DNA of 64,000 nucleotides from Limnohabitans sp. B9-3 (GTDB taxonomy: Bacteria > Pseudomonadota > Gammaproteobacteria > Burkholderiales > Burkholderiaceae_C): contig NZ_NESI01000002.1 in the NCBI RefSeq assembly GCF_002778325.1, positions 62,001 through 126,000 of the forward strand, written 5' to 3'. The position numbers were made by a program, and so were the translations under genes. Shown here one piece after another: positions 8,147 to 19,251 of this stretch. Each line of letters opens with the position of its first letter. Position 1 is the first letter of the stretch. The notes beneath the pieces were generated by a model. The model had not been told where the DNA came from. It saw only the letters and a program-made list of their open reading frames with translations, and made no database searches.

Positions 8147-9053
8147 AGCCCTGCGCGCGCAAAGCCGCAGCCAATTGGCTTTGGTGTTGATTTGGTTCAC
8201 CCCTGTGCTGTGGTCCGTCAATTTGATTTCTGCGCGATTGGCCCCCGGCGTGGTCTCGCCCCATGTGCTGGCGCTGGGCCGATGGTTTTTGGCAGGTCTG
8301 ATCTTGACTTGGCTGGCGCGTGCCGAGCTGTGGCGCATGCGCCGCGAGGTGCGGGCGGCTTGGCGCCAATCGGTGGTGTTGGGTGCTTGCGGCATGTGGA
8401 TTTGTGGGGCATGGGTGTACCTGGCCGGCGAGAGCACGGGGGCGATGAACATCTCGCTGATTTATGCCTCCTCGCCCGTGATGATCGCTGTGGGCTCAGT
8501 GCTTTGGCTGGGCGAGCGTTTTTCTAAACGCCAAAGGGTGGGCGTGCTGGTGGCCATGCTGGGCGTGGTGCATGTGGTGGTGCGTGGCGACTGGTCAAAC
8601 CTGTCGCAGGTGAATTTGGTCCCCGGCGACTTGTGGGTCGTGGCCGCTGCCGTGGCTTGGGCCGCTTACGCCTTGTTGCAAAAGAAGTGGCACAGCCCCT
8701 TGGGCTCGACTGCTCGCTTGGCCACCATTTGTATGGGCGGTGTGGCGGTGTTGTTGCCTTTTGCGCTGTTTGAGTTGGCCTCGCCGAGCACGCCGGTCTT
8801 GGGCTGGCACGCCTTGGGGCTGATCGTGGTCACCGCCTTGGTGCCAGGTTTGGCGGCGTATTGGATTTATGGCTGGACACAGAAAATACTGGGTGCAAGC
8901 CGCGTCGCCGTGACGATGTATTTGGGGCCTTTGTACTCTGGCTTGGCCGCTTGGTGGGTGTTGGGTGAGCCTTTGGGCCTGCACCACGTGATCGGTGGTG
9001 CTTTCATTTTGTCGGGCGTGGCGATGGTGATGGCGATCAAGCGATCCGCTTGA
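8136..9053 (+). CDS. EamA/DMT-family transporter
   Basis: A 305-residue protein with about ten hydrophobic segments arranged as two EamA repeats. The first starts with LALVLIWFTPVLWSVNLISAR, the second with DLWVVAAAVAWAAYALLQKKW. The family exports amino acids and other metabolites across the inner membrane; the substrate cannot be inferred. The frame is open much further upstream, but that part overlaps dusA in another frame. The ATG at 8136 gives a proper start and an 11-base overlap suggesting translational coupling with dusA. Confidence 0.85.
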   Translation: MPTEALRAQSRSQLALVLIWFTPVLWSVNLISARLAPGVVSPHVLALGRWFLAGLILTWLARAELWRMRREVRAAWRQSVVLGACGMWICGAWVYLAGESTGAMNISLIYASSPVMIAVGSVLWLGERFSKRQRVGVLVAMLGVVHVVVRGDWSNLSQVNLVPGDLWVVAAAVAWAAYALLQKKWHSPLGSTARLATICMGGVAVLLPFALFELASPSTPVLGWHALGLIVVTALVPGLAAYWIYGWTQKILGASRVAVTMYLGPLYSGLAAWWVLGEPLGLHHVIGGAFILSGVAMVMAIKRSA

Positions 9054-9083
9054 AATCTCCTTTAGATTTGCTTGAATGAAGCC

Positions 9084-11036
9084 TTAAAAGCTGAATGTTT
9101 CCACTTCGCGACGGTTGTTGTCGGCTATTTTGGCCAATTCAATGGCCGTCGCCGTGAGCTCTTCTGAGGCATTGGCGTTGCCAGAAGCGATCTGGCTCAA
9201 GTTTGCGACGTTGACATCGATCTCTTGCAAGGCGCTGCTTTGTTCTTCCACAGCGGCCGAGATGCGTTGCAGCATGCCATCTGTTTTGCCTGCGCCTTCT
9301 TCGATGCGGTTCATGTCCTCGTTCACGCCGGCTAACGTCTCTACCGCACGTTTGGCTTCTGTGGAGGCCTGTTTCACCAGTGCCGCAATTTCTTTGGTGC
9401 TTTCAGCGCTGCTGATGGCGAGTTTGCCCACTTCGTCGGCCACCACCGCAAAACCTTTGCCTTGCTCGCCTGCGCGGGCGGCTTCTATGGCTGCATTCAA
9501 GCTCAAGAGGTTGGTACGGTAGGCGATGCTTTCAATCACTTCGGAGATTTTGTTGATCTTTTGTGAGTTGGCTGCGATGTTTTGGACAACCTCGGCCATT
9601 TGCATCATCTTCTCTTTGCCGCTGCGCACCCAAGCCACGGATTCCCGCGATTGGTAGCTGGCCGATTCTGTGTTGCTTGACACATCCGCGATGGACTGTG
9701 CAGTCATGCCCAACGCGGTTGAGACTTGGCGGATAGCCGTCGTTTGCGTGTCAGCACCGGCCGAGATTTGTTCGACAGCCTGGCTGGTTTGGTTGGCTTG
9801 TGAAGCCAGTAAGCGCGTGTTGGTGCTGATTTCTTTCAGAGCACGACCCATTGCATTTAAAGATTGGTTGATGTTGACTTTGAGTTGCTCTAAATCACCA
9901 CGGCCTTGTGCTTGCACGCGGCGGGTCAAGTCACCCTGCGAAACGCCGGACATGACGTGGCCAATATCGCCCATCATGGTTTGTAGCGCGTCGGTGAGTT
10001 GCTTGGCTCGGTCGAGCGTGACTTTGAAATCGCCCTGAACTTGGGCCTCCACTTGCACGCTGAATTGGCCGTTATAGAGCGATTGCATGACCTCGTTCAA
10101 TGCCGCCATCGTCACTTTGATGCTTTCGGCACTCTCGTTCACAGCGGTTTTCATGGCGGCCAAATCGCCGCGCAACTCGGTTTGGATACGCGTGTTGAAG
10201 TTGCCAGCGGCAATGGCTGCAACCACTAAATTCACTTCGCGGATGGCCCGCTGTTGGGCGTCCAGCATTTGGTTGAAGGCCTGCGCGGTGAGGCCTACTT
10301 CGTCTCGGCTGGTCTGCGTCATGCGTTTGCTGAAGTCAGAGGTTTTCTCGACGTCGGTCAACAAGGTTTGCAATTGACCCAGCGGCAGCGTGATGGATCG
10401 GGTGGTGGCCACCGCCACGATAGCGGCCACTACCACCGCTAAGGCGGCAATGCTCAGCATGAAAGTTTTGCCAAGCGCCGCACTGTGGGCAGCCTCAGCG
10501 GCGAAGCGGTCAATGGCTTGTTTTTGGGTCAGGGCCAAAGCTTCTACGCTGGCTAGGTAACGTGTTTGAGGGCCAAGCATTTCGTTGACCAAATACCGTC
10601 GACCCTCTTCAATGCGGTTGGCTTGGATCAGCCCGATCAGCTCTAACTCATGGGTTTTGAACACCTGTCGTGCCTGTAGGACCTGGGCCAGTGCAGCTTT
10701 GCCCTCAGGCGTTGTGATGGTGGCTTGGAGTTGCTTCAGCGCATCAGTGATGATGGGGACAGATGCGTCAATTTTTTCAAGCTCAGCCGCCACGACTTTC
10801 GCTTCTGTGGCGATCAGGGCTGTGCGAATAGCCCGAGATTGGCGGTTGACTTCGTTTTCAATGCTTTGCGCCAAGTTAACTTTTGGTAAACGGTCATGCG
10901 CAATCAAATCGGTATCTGCGGCGACGTCGTCGAGTTTGAAGGTCCCGACCACGGCCAGCACGATCAGAAGGGAAACCAGGGCTGCAAAGGCGAGGCCAAG
11001 TCGCGTTCCAATCCGTAAATTTTGGATGTTCAGCAT
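9084..11036 (-). CDS. Methyl-accepting chemotaxis protein with repeated HAMP-like units
   Basis: A 650-residue chemoreceptor. It has a first membrane segment (about 11-35), a periplasmic four-helix-type sensor (about 36-185, rich in Ala, Leu and Gln), and a second membrane segment (about 190-210). A HAMP domain follows, then three further HAMP-like stretches marked by [28 protein letters not shown] and [14 protein letters not shown]. The signalling domain has the conserved hairpin tip with [20 protein letters not shown]. No CheR-binding pentapeptide is present at the C-terminus (VETFSF). The ATG at 11036 is preferred over a TTG at 11051. The ligand is unknown and no other chemotaxis gene is adjacent. 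Confidence 0.92.
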   Translation of the reverse strand: MLNIQNLRIGTRLGLAFAALVSLLIVLAVVGTFKLDDVAADTDLIAHDRLPKVNLAQSIENEVNRQSRAIRTALIATEAKVVAAELEKIDASVPIITDALKQLQATITTPEGKAALAQVLQARQVFKTHELELIGLIQANRIEEGRRYLVNEMLGPQTRYLASVEALALTQKQAIDRFAAEAAHSAALGKTFMLSIAALAVVVAAIVAVATTRSITLPLGQLQTLLTDVEKTSDFSKRMTQTSRDEVGLTAQAFNQMLDAQQRAIREVNLVVAAIAAGNFNTRIQTELRGDLAAMKTAVNESAESIKVTMAALNEVMQSLYNGQFSVQVEAQVQGDFKVTLDRAKQLTDALQTMMGDIGHVMSGVSQGDLTRRVQAQGRGDLEQLKVNINQSLNAMGRALKEISTNTRLLASQANQTSQAVEQISAGADTQTTAIRQVSTALGMTAQSIADVSSNTESASYQSRESVAWVRSGKEKMMQMAEVVQNIAANSQKINKISEVIESIAYRTNLLSLNAAIEAARAGEQGKGFAVVADEVGKLAISSAESTKEIAALVKQASTEAKRAVETLAGVNEDMNRIEEGAGKTDGMLQRISAAVEEQSSALQEIDVNVANLSQIASGNANASEELTATAIELAKIADNNRREVETFSF

Positions 11037-11169
11037 TTTCAATTGACGCAACTATTCTTGCGCTTTTAGCAAAAATGTGATTTTAGTGAGAAAGGTCGCC
11101 CATTTCAGCCATGTGACCCACAGGATTTAACGCGGTCTCAACGTTGGTCCGTGCGGCTGTGACGTCTCG

Positions 11170-11805
11170 TCAGCCCGCCGCTTCAAGCCCACTGGCGAAA
11201 TGCGCCTGCATGCATGCCGCACTGCCCAGCGCATCACGTGCTTGCAGAGCGTCCATCAAAGCTTGGTGCTCATTCAGCGACTCTTCAATGCGCCCGCTTT
11301 TGAGCAGCGACTTATGCCGGTTGAGCTTCATCACCTTGCGCAGATCGGCCACCATTTGGTCACGCCAACGGTTGTCGGCAATTTCTAACAAACGCATGTG
11401 AAAGCGCTCATTGATTTCAAAGAACTTTTCTCGGTCAGTCACGGCTTGCGCCAGGCCCAAGTGCAAGGCTTGCAAATCTTGCAACTGTTCGGGGGTGGCT
11501 TGGGTGGCCACCACGCCCGCCGCATCGGCCTCTAACAAAGAGAGCAGGTGGTAGACATCGCGCTGGTCTTTGTCGTTGACTTCGGTCACATAAGCACCGC
11601 GCCGCACCTTCATGGTCACCAAACCTTCGGCGGCCAGCACCTTCAAGGCCTCGCGCATGGGGGTTCGGCTGATGCCGTATTCCTCGGCCAAACGCATCTC
11701 GTCGATCCAGCTGCCAGGGGCTAATTCACCCGAAAAAATGCGCTCGCGCAGAAGTTCGGCAACTTCTTGATACAGGGCGCGCGGAGTGAGGGTGAGGGCG
11801 GACAT
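11170..11805 (-). CDS. GntR-family transcriptional regulator, FadR/FCD subgroup
   Basis: A 211-residue regulator. The N-terminal winged helix (about 8-70) shows the GntR signature ELLRERIFSGELAPGSWIDE with EYGISRTPMREALKVLAAEGL. The C-terminal helical FCD ligand-binding domain (about 80-205) has the usual FHMRLLEIA block. Such regulators normally repress an adjacent catabolic operon and release DNA on binding an organic acid or CoA ester. It diverges from the methylmalonyl-CoA mutase operon, so control of propionyl-CoA use is the natural inference. The start at 11805 was chosen because the preceding 42 codons in frame are AT-rich intergenic sequence. Confidence 0.88.
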   Translation of the reverse strand: MSALTLTPRALYQEVAELLRERIFSGELAPGSWIDEMRLAEEYGISRTPMREALKVLAAEGLVTMKVRRGAYVTEVNDKDQRDVYHLLSLLEADAAGVVATQATPEQLQDLQALHLGLAQAVTDREKFFEINERFHMRLLEIADNRWRDQMVADLRKVMKLNRHKSLLKSGRIEESLNEHQALMDALQARDALGSAACMQAHFASGLEAAG

Positions 11806-11915
11806 GGGACGCGATTGTAAGTTCAGATAATATTTTGCATCAATAATTATGAATGATATGATTTCGCGGATTCCAAAAACCGTGGTTTCAACCCTAATTT
11901 TTAGAGTGATTTGAC
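11806..11915. promoter_or_regulatory. Divergent promoter region, GntR regulator / propionyl-CoA operon
   Basis: A 110-base interval whose middle (11822-11865) is far more AT-rich than its surroundings. It contains overlapping ATAAT, ATTAT and ATGAT elements that can form imperfect inverted repeats. It must hold promoters for both directions and probably the operator of the FCD regulator. I could not define a clean TNGTNNNACNA site here. Confidence 0.45.
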
Positions 11916-14093
11916 ATGAGCCAAAAGCCAACCGAATTCAATGCCGCCAACCTCGACGCGTGGGCGAAAGCCGCCGCCAAGTCCGCCCCCGGAGGCGATG
12001 TCAGCGCCTTGAATTGGAAGACGCTGGACGGCATCAGCGTCAAACCGCTCTACACCGCCGAAGACACCCAAAACCTTCCCTACGCCAACACCTTGCCCGG
12101 TTTCGAGCCCTATGTGCGTGGCCCACAAGCCACCATGTATGCGGTGCGCCCTTGGACGATTCGCCAATACGCTGGTTTTTCGACCGCTGAAGAATCGAAT
12201 GCGTTCTACCGCAAGGCCTTGGCCGCAGGCGGTCAAGGCGTGTCGGTCGCGTTTGACTTGGCGACGCACCGTGGCTACGACTCTGACCATCCCCGTGTGA
12301 CGGGCGACGTGGGCAAGGCCGGTGTGGCGATTGACTCGGTCGAAGACATGAAGATCTTGTTCAACGACATTCCGTTGGACAAAGTCTCGGTCTCCATGAC
12401 CATGAACGGCGCCGTATTGCCCGTGCTGGCTGGCTACGTGGTGGCGGCTGAAGAGCAGGGCGTGAGCCAAGAGTTGTTGTCTGGAACGATTCAGAACGAC
12501 ATTCTGAAAGAGTTCATGGTGCGCAACACCTACATTTACCCGCCAGAGCCGTCGATGAAGATCATTGGCGACATCATTGGCTACACCGCCCAGCACATGC
12601 CCAAGTTCAACTCGATCTCGATTTCGGGTTACCACATGCAAGAGGCAGGTGCCAACCAAGCCTTGGAATTGGCCTTCACCCTGGCCGACGGCAAAGAGTA
12701 TGTGAAGACCGCTATTGCTTCAGGTTTGGATGTGGACGCCTTCGCGGGCCGCTTGTCGTTCTTCTGGGCGGTGGGCATGAACTTCTATTTGGAAATCGCC
12801 AAGATGCGCGCCGCCCGTTTGCTGTGGTGCCGCATCATGAATGGCTTTGATGCCAAGAACCCCAAGAGCAAGATGCTGCGCACGCACAGCCAAACTTCGG
12901 GCTGGTCGCTTACCGAGCAAGACCCCTACAACAACGTGGTGCGCACCACCATCGAAGCGATGGCTGCGGTGTTTGGCGGCACGCAGTCGCTGCACACCAA
13001 CTCCTTTGACGAAGCGATCGCCTTGCCCACTGAATTTTCATCGCGCATCGCCCGCAACACACAGCTCATCATTCAAGAAGAGACCCACATCACCAACGTG
13101 ATCGACCCATGGGCTGGCTCCTACATGATGGAGTCGCTGACCCAAGAGATGGCCGACAAAGCTTGGGCCATCATCGAAGAAGTCGAGGCCATGGGCGGCA
13201 TGACCAAAGCCGTGGGCAGCGGCTGGGCCAAGCTCAAGATTGAAGCCGCCGCCGCAGAAAAGCAAGCGCGCATCGACTCTGGCAAAGACGTCATCGTGGG
13301 CGTCAACAAATACAAGCTCGCCAAAGAAGACCCGATCGAGACTTTGTCCATCGACAACGTGCGTGTGCGCGATGGTCAGATTGAGCGTTTGCAAAAAATC
13401 AAAGCCACACGCGACACAGCCAAAGTGCAAGCCGCGTTGGACGCACTGACAGCCTCCGCCGAGTCTGGCCAAGGCAACTTGCTCGATTTGTCTATCAAGG
13501 CCATTCGCCTGCGCGCCACAGTGGGCGAGGTGAGTGATGCCCTCGAAAAAGTGTTTGGCCGCCACCGCGCCGACACGCAAAAGGTCACTGGCGTTTACGC
13601 CGCAGCCTATGACGACGGCGAAAACGTAGGCGACACCATGGAATATTGGAACGCCCTCAAGGCTGACATTGCCGCGTTTGCCGAAGACCATGGCCGTCGT
13701 CCTCGCGTGATGATTTCTAAGTTGGGCCAAGACGGCCATGACCGTGGCGCCAAAGTGGTGGCCACTGCGTTTGCCGACCTCGGCTACGACGTGGACATGG
13801 GCCCCTTGTTCCAAACGCCTGAAGAGTGCGCTCGCCAAGCGATTGAAAACGATGTGCACGCCGTGGGTGTGTCCACCCTCGCTGCTGGCCACAAAACCTT
13901 GGTGCCCGCCATCATTGCTGAGCTGAAGAAGCAAGGCGCTGACGACATCATCGTGTTCGTGGGCGGCGTGATTCCGCGTCAAGACTACGACTTCTTGTAC
14001 GAAGCGGGTGTCAAGGGCATTTACGGTCCAGGTACACCGATTCCTGTCAGCGCCAAAGACGTGTTGACGCAAATCAGCAAGGCCATCGGGTGA
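11916..14093 (+). CDS. scpA: Methylmalonyl-CoA mutase (single-chain, B12-dependent)
   Basis: A 725-residue mutase that interconverts (R)-methylmalonyl-CoA and succinyl-CoA. The N-terminal TIM-barrel has the substrate block [18 protein letters not shown] and the [16 protein letters not shown] segment. The C-terminal cobalamin domain has the DxHxxG signature with H608 in GQDGHDRG, followed by [10 protein letters not shown]. The length fits the fused single-polypeptide homodimer type. Its stop overlaps the start of the MeaB GTPase gene by 4 bases. It heads a five-gene operon that turns propionyl-CoA into succinyl-CoA. Confidence 0.96.
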   Translation: MSQKPTEFNAANLDAWAKAAAKSAPGGDVSALNWKTLDGISVKPLYTAEDTQNLPYANTLPGFEPYVRGPQATMYAVRPWTIRQYAGFSTAEESNAFYRKALAAGGQGVSVAFDLATHRGYDSDHPRVTGDVGKAGVAIDSVEDMKILFNDIPLDKVSVSMTMNGAVLPVLAGYVVAAEEQGVSQELLSGTIQNDILKEFMVRNTYIYPPEPSMKIIGDIIGYTAQHMPKFNSISISGYHMQEAGANQALELAFTLADGKEYVKTAIASGLDVDAFAGRLSFFWAVGMNFYLEIAKMRAARLLWCRIMNGFDAKNPKSKMLRTHSQTSGWSLTEQDPYNNVVRTTIEAMAAVFGGTQSLHTNSFDEAIALPTEFSSRIARNTQLIIQEETHITNVIDPWAGSYMMESLTQEMADKAWAIIEEVEAMGGMTKAVGSGWAKLKIEAAAAEKQARIDSGKDVIVGVNKYKLAKEDPIETLSIDNVRVRDGQIERLQKIKATRDTAKVQAALDALTASAESGQGNLLDLSIKAIRLRATVGEVSDALEKVFGRHRADTQKVTGVYAAAYDDGENVGDTMEYWNALKADIAAFAEDHGRRPRVMISKLGQDGHDRGAKVVATAFADLGYDVDMGPLFQTPEECARQAIENDVHAVGVSTLAAGHKTLVPAIIAELKKQGADDIIVFVGGVIPRQDYDFLYEAGVKGIYGPGTPIPVSAKDVLTQISKAIG

Positions 14094-15121
14094 CACCTGC
14101 GCAGTTGCTCGACGGCTTGCTGCGCGGCAACGCTGCCGTGCAGCGGCGTGCCATGGCCAAAGCCATCACGCTTTTAGAGTCGACGCGCACCGATCACCGT
14201 GCCCTGGCCGATGACTTGCTGACGGCCATGTTGCCCCACACGGGCAAGTCGTTTCGATTAGGCATCAGTGGCGTGCCGGGCGTGGGCAAGTCCACCTTCA
14301 TTGAGGCCTTGGGGCTTTACTTGATTGCTCAGGGCCACCGCGTGGCCGTGCTGACCATCGATCCGTCGTCGACCGTGTCTGGCGGCTCCATCTTGGGTGA
14401 CAAAACCCGCATGGAGTTGTTGAGCGTGCACGCGCAAGCCTACATTCGCCCCAGCCCATCGAGTGGCACTTTGGGTGGTGTGGCCGAGAAAACGCGCGAG
14501 TCGATGTTGGTCTGCGAAGCTGCAGGCTACGACGTGGTGATTGTCGAAACCGTGGGTGTGGGCCAAAGCGAAACGGCAGTGGCCAACATGACCGACATGT
14601 TTGTGTTGTTGCAGTTGCCCAATGCAGGCGACGATTTGCAAGCCATCAAAAAAGGCGTGATGGAGATTGCCGATTTGGTGGTCATCAACAAAGCCGACAT
14701 CGACGCCATTGCGGCCACCCGCGCCGAGTTACAGATCACCAGCGCCTTGCAGCTGTTGGGCATGCACGGCAGCGCGGGTCATGCGCACCGCAACAACGAG
14801 GTGTGGCACCCGAAAGTCGTGAAGCTCAGTGCTTTGCTAAACCAAGGCGTCGATGCGTTTTGGGCCGCCGTGTGCGAGTTCAAAGTCTTGCAAACCCAGA
14901 ACGGCCGCTTCTCTGAACGCCGTCAAAACCAAGCCCTGTCGTGGATGTGGGAACGCATCGACGCAGGCCTCAAACAAAACTTCAGGGCGCAGTCCCGTGT
15001 GCAAGCGCTGCTGCCCGAATTGAGTCAACAAGTCGCGGCGGGCCAGCTGGCCGCCTCGACGGCTTCCCGTCAACTGCTCAGCGCTTATGAATCGAAAAGT
15101 TCAGGCGCAGGGTTAATTTGA
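14090..15121 (+). CDS. meaB: MeaB/ArgK-type GTPase, methylmalonyl-CoA mutase chaperone
   Basis: A 343-residue G3E-family GTPase that guards and reloads cobalamin in methylmalonyl-CoA mutase. The P-loop is GVPGVGKST, the switch region [10 protein letters not shown], and the base-recognition motif NKAD. It starts with GTG at 14090, overlapping the mutase stop (GTGA). That layout and the functional pairing with the mutase make the start choice firm. Confidence 0.95.
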   Translation: MTPAQLLDGLLRGNAAVQRRAMAKAITLLESTRTDHRALADDLLTAMLPHTGKSFRLGISGVPGVGKSTFIEALGLYLIAQGHRVAVLTIDPSSTVSGGSILGDKTRMELLSVHAQAYIRPSPSSGTLGGVAEKTRESMLVCEAAGYDVVIVETVGVGQSETAVANMTDMFVLLQLPNAGDDLQAIKKGVMEIADLVVINKADIDAIAATRAELQITSALQLLGMHGSAGHAHRNNEVWHPKVVKLSALLNQGVDAFWAAVCEFKVLQTQNGRFSERRQNQALSWMWERIDAGLKQNFRAQSRVQALLPELSQQVAAGQLAASTASRQLLSAYESKSSGAGLI

Positions 15122-15151
15122 AAATCTTCCTGGAGTAAAGAAAGAAAAACC

Positions 15152-16684
15152 ATGCAAGACATCATCGAACAATTGGAAAAGAAGCGCGCTGCGGCCCGCT
15201 TAGGTGGCGGCCAAAAGCGCATTGACGCACAGCACGCCAAGGGCAAACTCACCGCCCGTGAGCGCATTGAGGTCTTGCTGGACGAAGGCACCTTCGAAGA
15301 GTGGGACATGTTTGTGGAGCACCGTTGCACCGATTTCGGCATGCAAGACAACAAGATCCCCGGCGACGGCGTGGTGACGGGTTACGGCATGATCAACGGC
15401 CGTTTGGTCTTTGTGTACAGCCAAGATTTCACCGTGTACGGTGGTGCGTTGTCTGAAACACACGCCGAGAAGATTTGCAAAATCATGGACCAAGCCATGA
15501 AAGTGGGCGCACCCGTGATCGGCCTGAACGATTCGGGCGGCGCACGTATTCAAGAAGGCGTCGCCTCACTTGGCGGTTATGCCGACGTGTTCCAACGCAA
15601 CGTGATGGCCAGCGGTGTGGTGCCGCAGATCAGCATGATCATGGGTCCATCGGCCGGCGGTGCGGTTTACTCGCCTGCTTTGACCGACTTCATCTTCATG
15701 GTCAAAGACACGTCCTACATGTTTGTGACCGGTCCTGAAGTGGTCAAGACCGTGACGCACGAAGAAGTGACGGCCGAAGAACTGGGCGGCGCCCTGACAC
15801 ACACCACCAAGAGTGGCGTGGCCGACATGGCGTTTGAGAACGACGTCGAAGCGCTGTTGATGTTGCGCCGTCTGTACAACTACTTGCCGCTCAACAACCG
15901 CGAAAAAGCACCCGTGCGTGCAAGTGGTGACCCATCAGGCCGCATGGACATGAGCCTCGACACCTTGGTGCCCGAGAACCCCAACAAAGCCTATGACATG
16001 AAAGAACTCATCGTCAAAACGGTGGATGATGGCGACTTCTTTGAGCTGCAACCCGACTACGCCAAAAACATCTTGATTGGTTTCGCCCGCATGGAAGGCC
16101 AAACCGTCGGTATCGTGGCCAACCAACCTTTGGTGTTGGCCGGTTGCTTGGACATCAAGAGCTCCATAAAAGCCGCACGTTTTGTGCGCTTCTGCGATGC
16201 GTTCAACATCCCCGTGGTCACGTTCGTGGACGTGCCCGGTTTCATGCCCGGTACCTCGCAAGAATACGGCGGCATCATCAAGCACGGTGCGAAGTTGCTC
16301 TACGCGTACGCCGAGTGCACGGTGCCAAAAATCACCGTCATCACCCGCAAGGCCTATGGCGGCGCGTATGACGTGATGGCCTCCAAGCACTTGCGCGGCG
16401 ACGTGAACTTCGCCTGGCCCAACGCTGAAATCGCTGTGATGGGTGCTAAGGGCGCGGTGGAAATCATCTTCCGCGAAGACAAGGGCGACCCCGAAAAACT
16501 GGCTGCTCGCGAAGCCGAATACAAAGCCCGTTTTGCCAACCCCTTTGTGGCTGGCGCACGCGGCTTCATCGACGACGTCATTCAACCGCACGAAACACGC
16601 AAGCGCATCTGCCGCTCGCTGGTGATGTTGAAAGACAAGAAGATCGAAAACCCATGGCGCAAGCACGGCAACATTCCGCTCTAA
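15152..16684 (+). CDS. pccB: Propionyl-CoA carboxylase, carboxyltransferase (beta) subunit
   Basis: A 510-residue acyl-CoA carboxyltransferase that moves CO2 from carboxybiotin to propionyl-CoA, giving methylmalonyl-CoA. The crotonase-like halves are clear: [16 protein letters not shown] and [16 protein letters not shown] in the first, [23 protein letters not shown] and [15 protein letters not shown] in the second. The C-terminus [10 protein letters not shown] is typical of PccB. It sits between meaB and the biotin subunit. Confidence 0.95.
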   Translation: MQDIIEQLEKKRAAARLGGGQKRIDAQHAKGKLTARERIEVLLDEGTFEEWDMFVEHRCTDFGMQDNKIPGDGVVTGYGMINGRLVFVYSQDFTVYGGALSETHAEKICKIMDQAMKVGAPVIGLNDSGGARIQEGVASLGGYADVFQRNVMASGVVPQISMIMGPSAGGAVYSPALTDFIFMVKDTSYMFVTGPEVVKTVTHEEVTAEELGGALTHTTKSGVADMAFENDVEALLMLRRLYNYLPLNNREKAPVRASGDPSGRMDMSLDTLVPENPNKAYDMKELIVKTVDDGDFFELQPDYAKNILIGFARMEGQTVGIVANQPLVLAGCLDIKSSIKAARFVRFCDAFNIPVVTFVDVPGFMPGTSQEYGGIIKHGAKLLYAYAECTVPKITVITRKAYGGAYDVMASKHLRGDVNFAWPNAEIAVMGAKGAVEIIFREDKGDPEKLAAREAEYKARFANPFVAGARGFIDDVIQPHETRKRICRSLVMLKDKKIENPWRKHGNIPL

Positions 16685-16704
16685 GCCGCTAGGAGAAGAA
16701 GAAC

Positions 16705-18753
16705 ATGTTTACAAAAATTCTGATTGCAAACCGTGGCGAAATCGCTTGCCGCGTCATCGCCACCGCTCACAAGATGGGCATCAAAACCGTGGCCGTTTAC
16801 TCTGAAGCCGACAAAGAAGCACGTCACGTGCAACTGGCCGACGAAGCGGTGTTGATTGGCCCCGCGGCTTCGCGTGAGTCGTATTTGGTCGCTGACAAAA
16901 TCATCGCGGCTGCCAAGGCGACTGGCGCACAAGCTATTCACCCTGGTTATGGCTTTTTGAGCGAGAACGCCGAGTTCTCTAAGCGCTGCGAAGACGAGGG
17001 CATTGCCTTCATCGGCCCACGCCACTTCTCGATTGCGGCCATGGGCGACAAGATCGAATCCAAAAAGCTGGCGGGCGCTGCGGGTGTGAACTGCATTCCC
17101 GGCGTGAACGACGCGATTGAGACGGCCGAAAAAGCGGTTGAAATCGCCAAGGGAATCGGCTACCCCGTGATGATCAAGGCTTCGGCCGGCGGCGGTGGCA
17201 AAGGCTTGCGCGTGGCCTTCAACGACAAAGAAGCTTTTGAAGGCTTCACCTCGTGCCGCAACGAAGCCCGCAACAGCTTTGGCGACGACCGCGTGTTCAT
17301 CGAGAAGTTTGTGGAAGAGCCCCGCCACATCGAAATTCAAGTGCTGGGCGACAGCCACGGCAATGTCATTTATTTGAACGAGCGTGAGTGCTCGATCCAG
17401 CGGCGTCACCAAAAAGTGATTGAAGAAGCACCATCGCCTTTCATCAGCGAAGCCACCCGCAAAGCCATGGGCGAGCAAGCGGTGCAACTGGCCAAGGCGG
17501 TGAAATACCAATCGGCCGGTACGGTGGAGTTTGTGGTCGGCAAAGACCAAAGCTTCTACTTCCTCGAGATGAACACCCGTTTGCAGGTGGAACATCCCGT
17601 GACCGAAGCCATCACAGGCCTCGACTTGGTGGAGCAAATGATCCGCGTGGCAGCGGGTGAAAAACTCACGCTGACCCAAGCCGATGTGAAACGCAACGGC
17701 TGGTCCATCGAATGCCGCATCAACGCCGAAGACCCCTTCCGCAACTTCTTGCCTTCAACAGGCCGCTTGGTGCGTTTTCAAACGCCCAAACAAACCATGT
17801 TCCAAGGCAACACCGCTGACCTGCTCGGCGTTCGCGTGGACACCGGTGTGCAAGACGGTGGCGAGATCCCGATGTTCTACGACTCGATGATCGCCAAGCT
17901 CATCGTGCACGGCAAAGACCGCAACGACGCGATTGCCAAAATGCGCGAAGCCTTGAATGGTTTTGTGATCCGTGGCATCAGCTCGAACATCCCGTTCCAA
18001 GCCGCTTTGTTGGCCCACCCCAAGTTCGTTTCGGGTGACTTCAACACGGGCTTCATCGCCGAGCAGTACAGCCAAGGCTTCCGCGCCGAAGATGTGCCGC
18101 ATGACGACCACGACTTTTTGGCCGCCTTGGCTGCCTTCGTGCGTCGCAAGTCACGCGAACGTGCTGCCAATTTGAGCGGACAGTTGCCGGGCTACGACGT
18201 ACAAATTGGTCAAGACTATGCGGTGGTCGAACTGGGTCAGGGCGGCAACAACCGTTATGTGCCCGTGCATGTGGACGAGTTTGTAGGCAAGCCTGGTGTG
18301 GCGCAAATCACCATCGCTGGCAAGACCTATGCGATTGAAAGCAAGTCACGCTTGAACGACATCCGCATCGAAGGCACTTGCAACGGCAAGACTTTCACCG
18401 CGCAAGTCGAGCGCGGCACCTTGAAGAACCCTTTGGCGCTGCAAGTGCAACACAACGGCACACGCATTGACGCCTTGGTCATGTCGCCTCGCATGGCCGA
18501 GTTGCACAAACTCATGCCTTTCAAAGCACCGCCAGATTTGAGCAAATACGTGTTGTCGCCCATGCCTGGTTTGTTGGTTGATGTGGCGGTGGCTGTGGGC
18601 CAGAAAGTGCAAGCGGGCGAGCGCGTGGCCGTTATTGAAGCGATGAAGATGGAAAACGTGTTGTTTGCTGCCGCAGACGGCGTGGTCAAAAAAGTGGTGG
18701 CCGCCAAAGGCGAGTCACTCACCGTGGACCAGATGATTGTGGAGTTCGAATAA
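16705..18753 (+). CDS. pccA: Propionyl-CoA carboxylase, biotin-containing (alpha) subunit
   Basis: A 682-residue biotin carboxylase/BCCP protein. The N-terminal carboxylase part starts KILIANRGEIACRVI. It has the glycine-rich ATP loop ASAGGGGKGLRV and the EMNTRLQVEHPVTE active-site block. A linking domain (about 455-600) precedes the C-terminal biotinyl domain, with biotin lysine K648 in EAMKMENVL. The start is 20 bases after pccB with a GGAG site. It works with PccB to make methylmalonyl-CoA. Confidence 0.96.
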   Translation: MFTKILIANRGEIACRVIATAHKMGIKTVAVYSEADKEARHVQLADEAVLIGPAASRESYLVADKIIAAAKATGAQAIHPGYGFLSENAEFSKRCEDEGIAFIGPRHFSIAAMGDKIESKKLAGAAGVNCIPGVNDAIETAEKAVEIAKGIGYPVMIKASAGGGGKGLRVAFNDKEAFEGFTSCRNEARNSFGDDRVFIEKFVEEPRHIEIQVLGDSHGNVIYLNERECSIQRRHQKVIEEAPSPFISEATRKAMGEQAVQLAKAVKYQSAGTVEFVVGKDQSFYFLEMNTRLQVEHPVTEAITGLDLVEQMIRVAAGEKLTLTQADVKRNGWSIECRINAEDPFRNFLPSTGRLVRFQTPKQTMFQGNTADLLGVRVDTGVQDGGEIPMFYDSMIAKLIVHGKDRNDAIAKMREALNGFVIRGISSNIPFQAALLAHPKFVSGDFNTGFIAEQYSQGFRAEDVPHDDHDFLAALAAFVRRKSRERAANLSGQLPGYDVQIGQDYAVVELGQGGNNRYVPVHVDEFVGKPGVAQITIAGKTYAIESKSRLNDIRIEGTCNGKTFTAQVERGTLKNPLALQVQHNGTRIDALVMSPRMAELHKLMPFKAPPDLSKYVLSPMPGLLVDVAVAVGQKVQAGERVAVIEAMKMENVLFAAADGVVKKVVAAKGESLTVDQMIVEFE

Positions 18754-19245
18754 ATGAGCGCCCCAAGCCGCCCATTCAAAGTGCTGGGCATTCAACAAAT
18801 CGCCATCGGCGGCCCTGACAAAGGGCGCTTAAAAACACTGTGGGTCGACATGTTCGGTCTCGAGGTCACGGGCACGTTCCAAAGCGAACGCGAGAACGTG
18901 GACGAAGACATTTGCGCCATCGGCGTTGGTCCTTTCAAGGTCGAAGTCGATTTGATGCAACCCATGGACATTGACAAAAAGCCTGCGGTTCACGCCACGC
19001 CCTTGAACCATGTGGGCTTGTGGATCGATGACTTACCTGTGGCTGTGGAATGGCTCACCGCGCAAGGCGTACGCTTTGCACCCGGCGGCATCCGCAAAGG
19101 CGCAGCGGGCTTTGACATCACGTTTTTACACCCGAAGGCGAACGACGAGTTCCCGATTGGCGGCGAGGGCGTGTTGATTGAGTTGGTGCAAGCGCCACCT
19201 GAGGTGGTGAAGGCGTTTGCGGCCTTGGCTGCCTCCCACGCCTAA
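18754..19245 (+). CDS. VOC-family protein, candidate methylmalonyl-CoA epimerase
   Basis: A 163-residue vicinal-oxygen-chelate protein with two beta-alpha-beta-beta-beta modules. Starting directly after the pccA stop (TAAATG), it completes the propionyl-CoA operon, which needs an epimerase between the (S) carboxylation product and the (R) mutase substrate. Of the expected metal ligands, His in LNHVGLW and Glu in LIELVQ are present. The first-module position that is usually His (as in LDHIGIAV) is Gln here (IQQIAIGG, Q15). The pathway context favours epimerase; the altered ligand means a glyoxalase-like or other role is possible. Confidence 0.65.
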   Translation: MSAPSRPFKVLGIQQIAIGGPDKGRLKTLWVDMFGLEVTGTFQSERENVDEDICAIGVGPFKVEVDLMQPMDIDKKPAVHATPLNHVGLWIDDLPVAVEWLTAQGVRFAPGGIRKGAAGFDITFLHPKANDEFPIGGEGVLIELVQAPPEVVKAFAALAASHA

Positions 19246-19251
19246 CGCGTA

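Noticed and set aside
11806-11915. Cobalamin riboswitch before the B12-dependent mutase
   Set aside because: The gap is only 110 bases, AT-rich, and shows no B12-box-like conserved segment.
13038-14096. 352-codon - strand frame opposite the mutase gene
   Set aside because: Shadow; His/Val-rich translation without family motifs, opposite a certain gene.
16681-17679. 332-codon - strand frame opposite pccA
   Set aside because: Shadow; no motif, and it would overlap the biotin carboxylase domain entirely.
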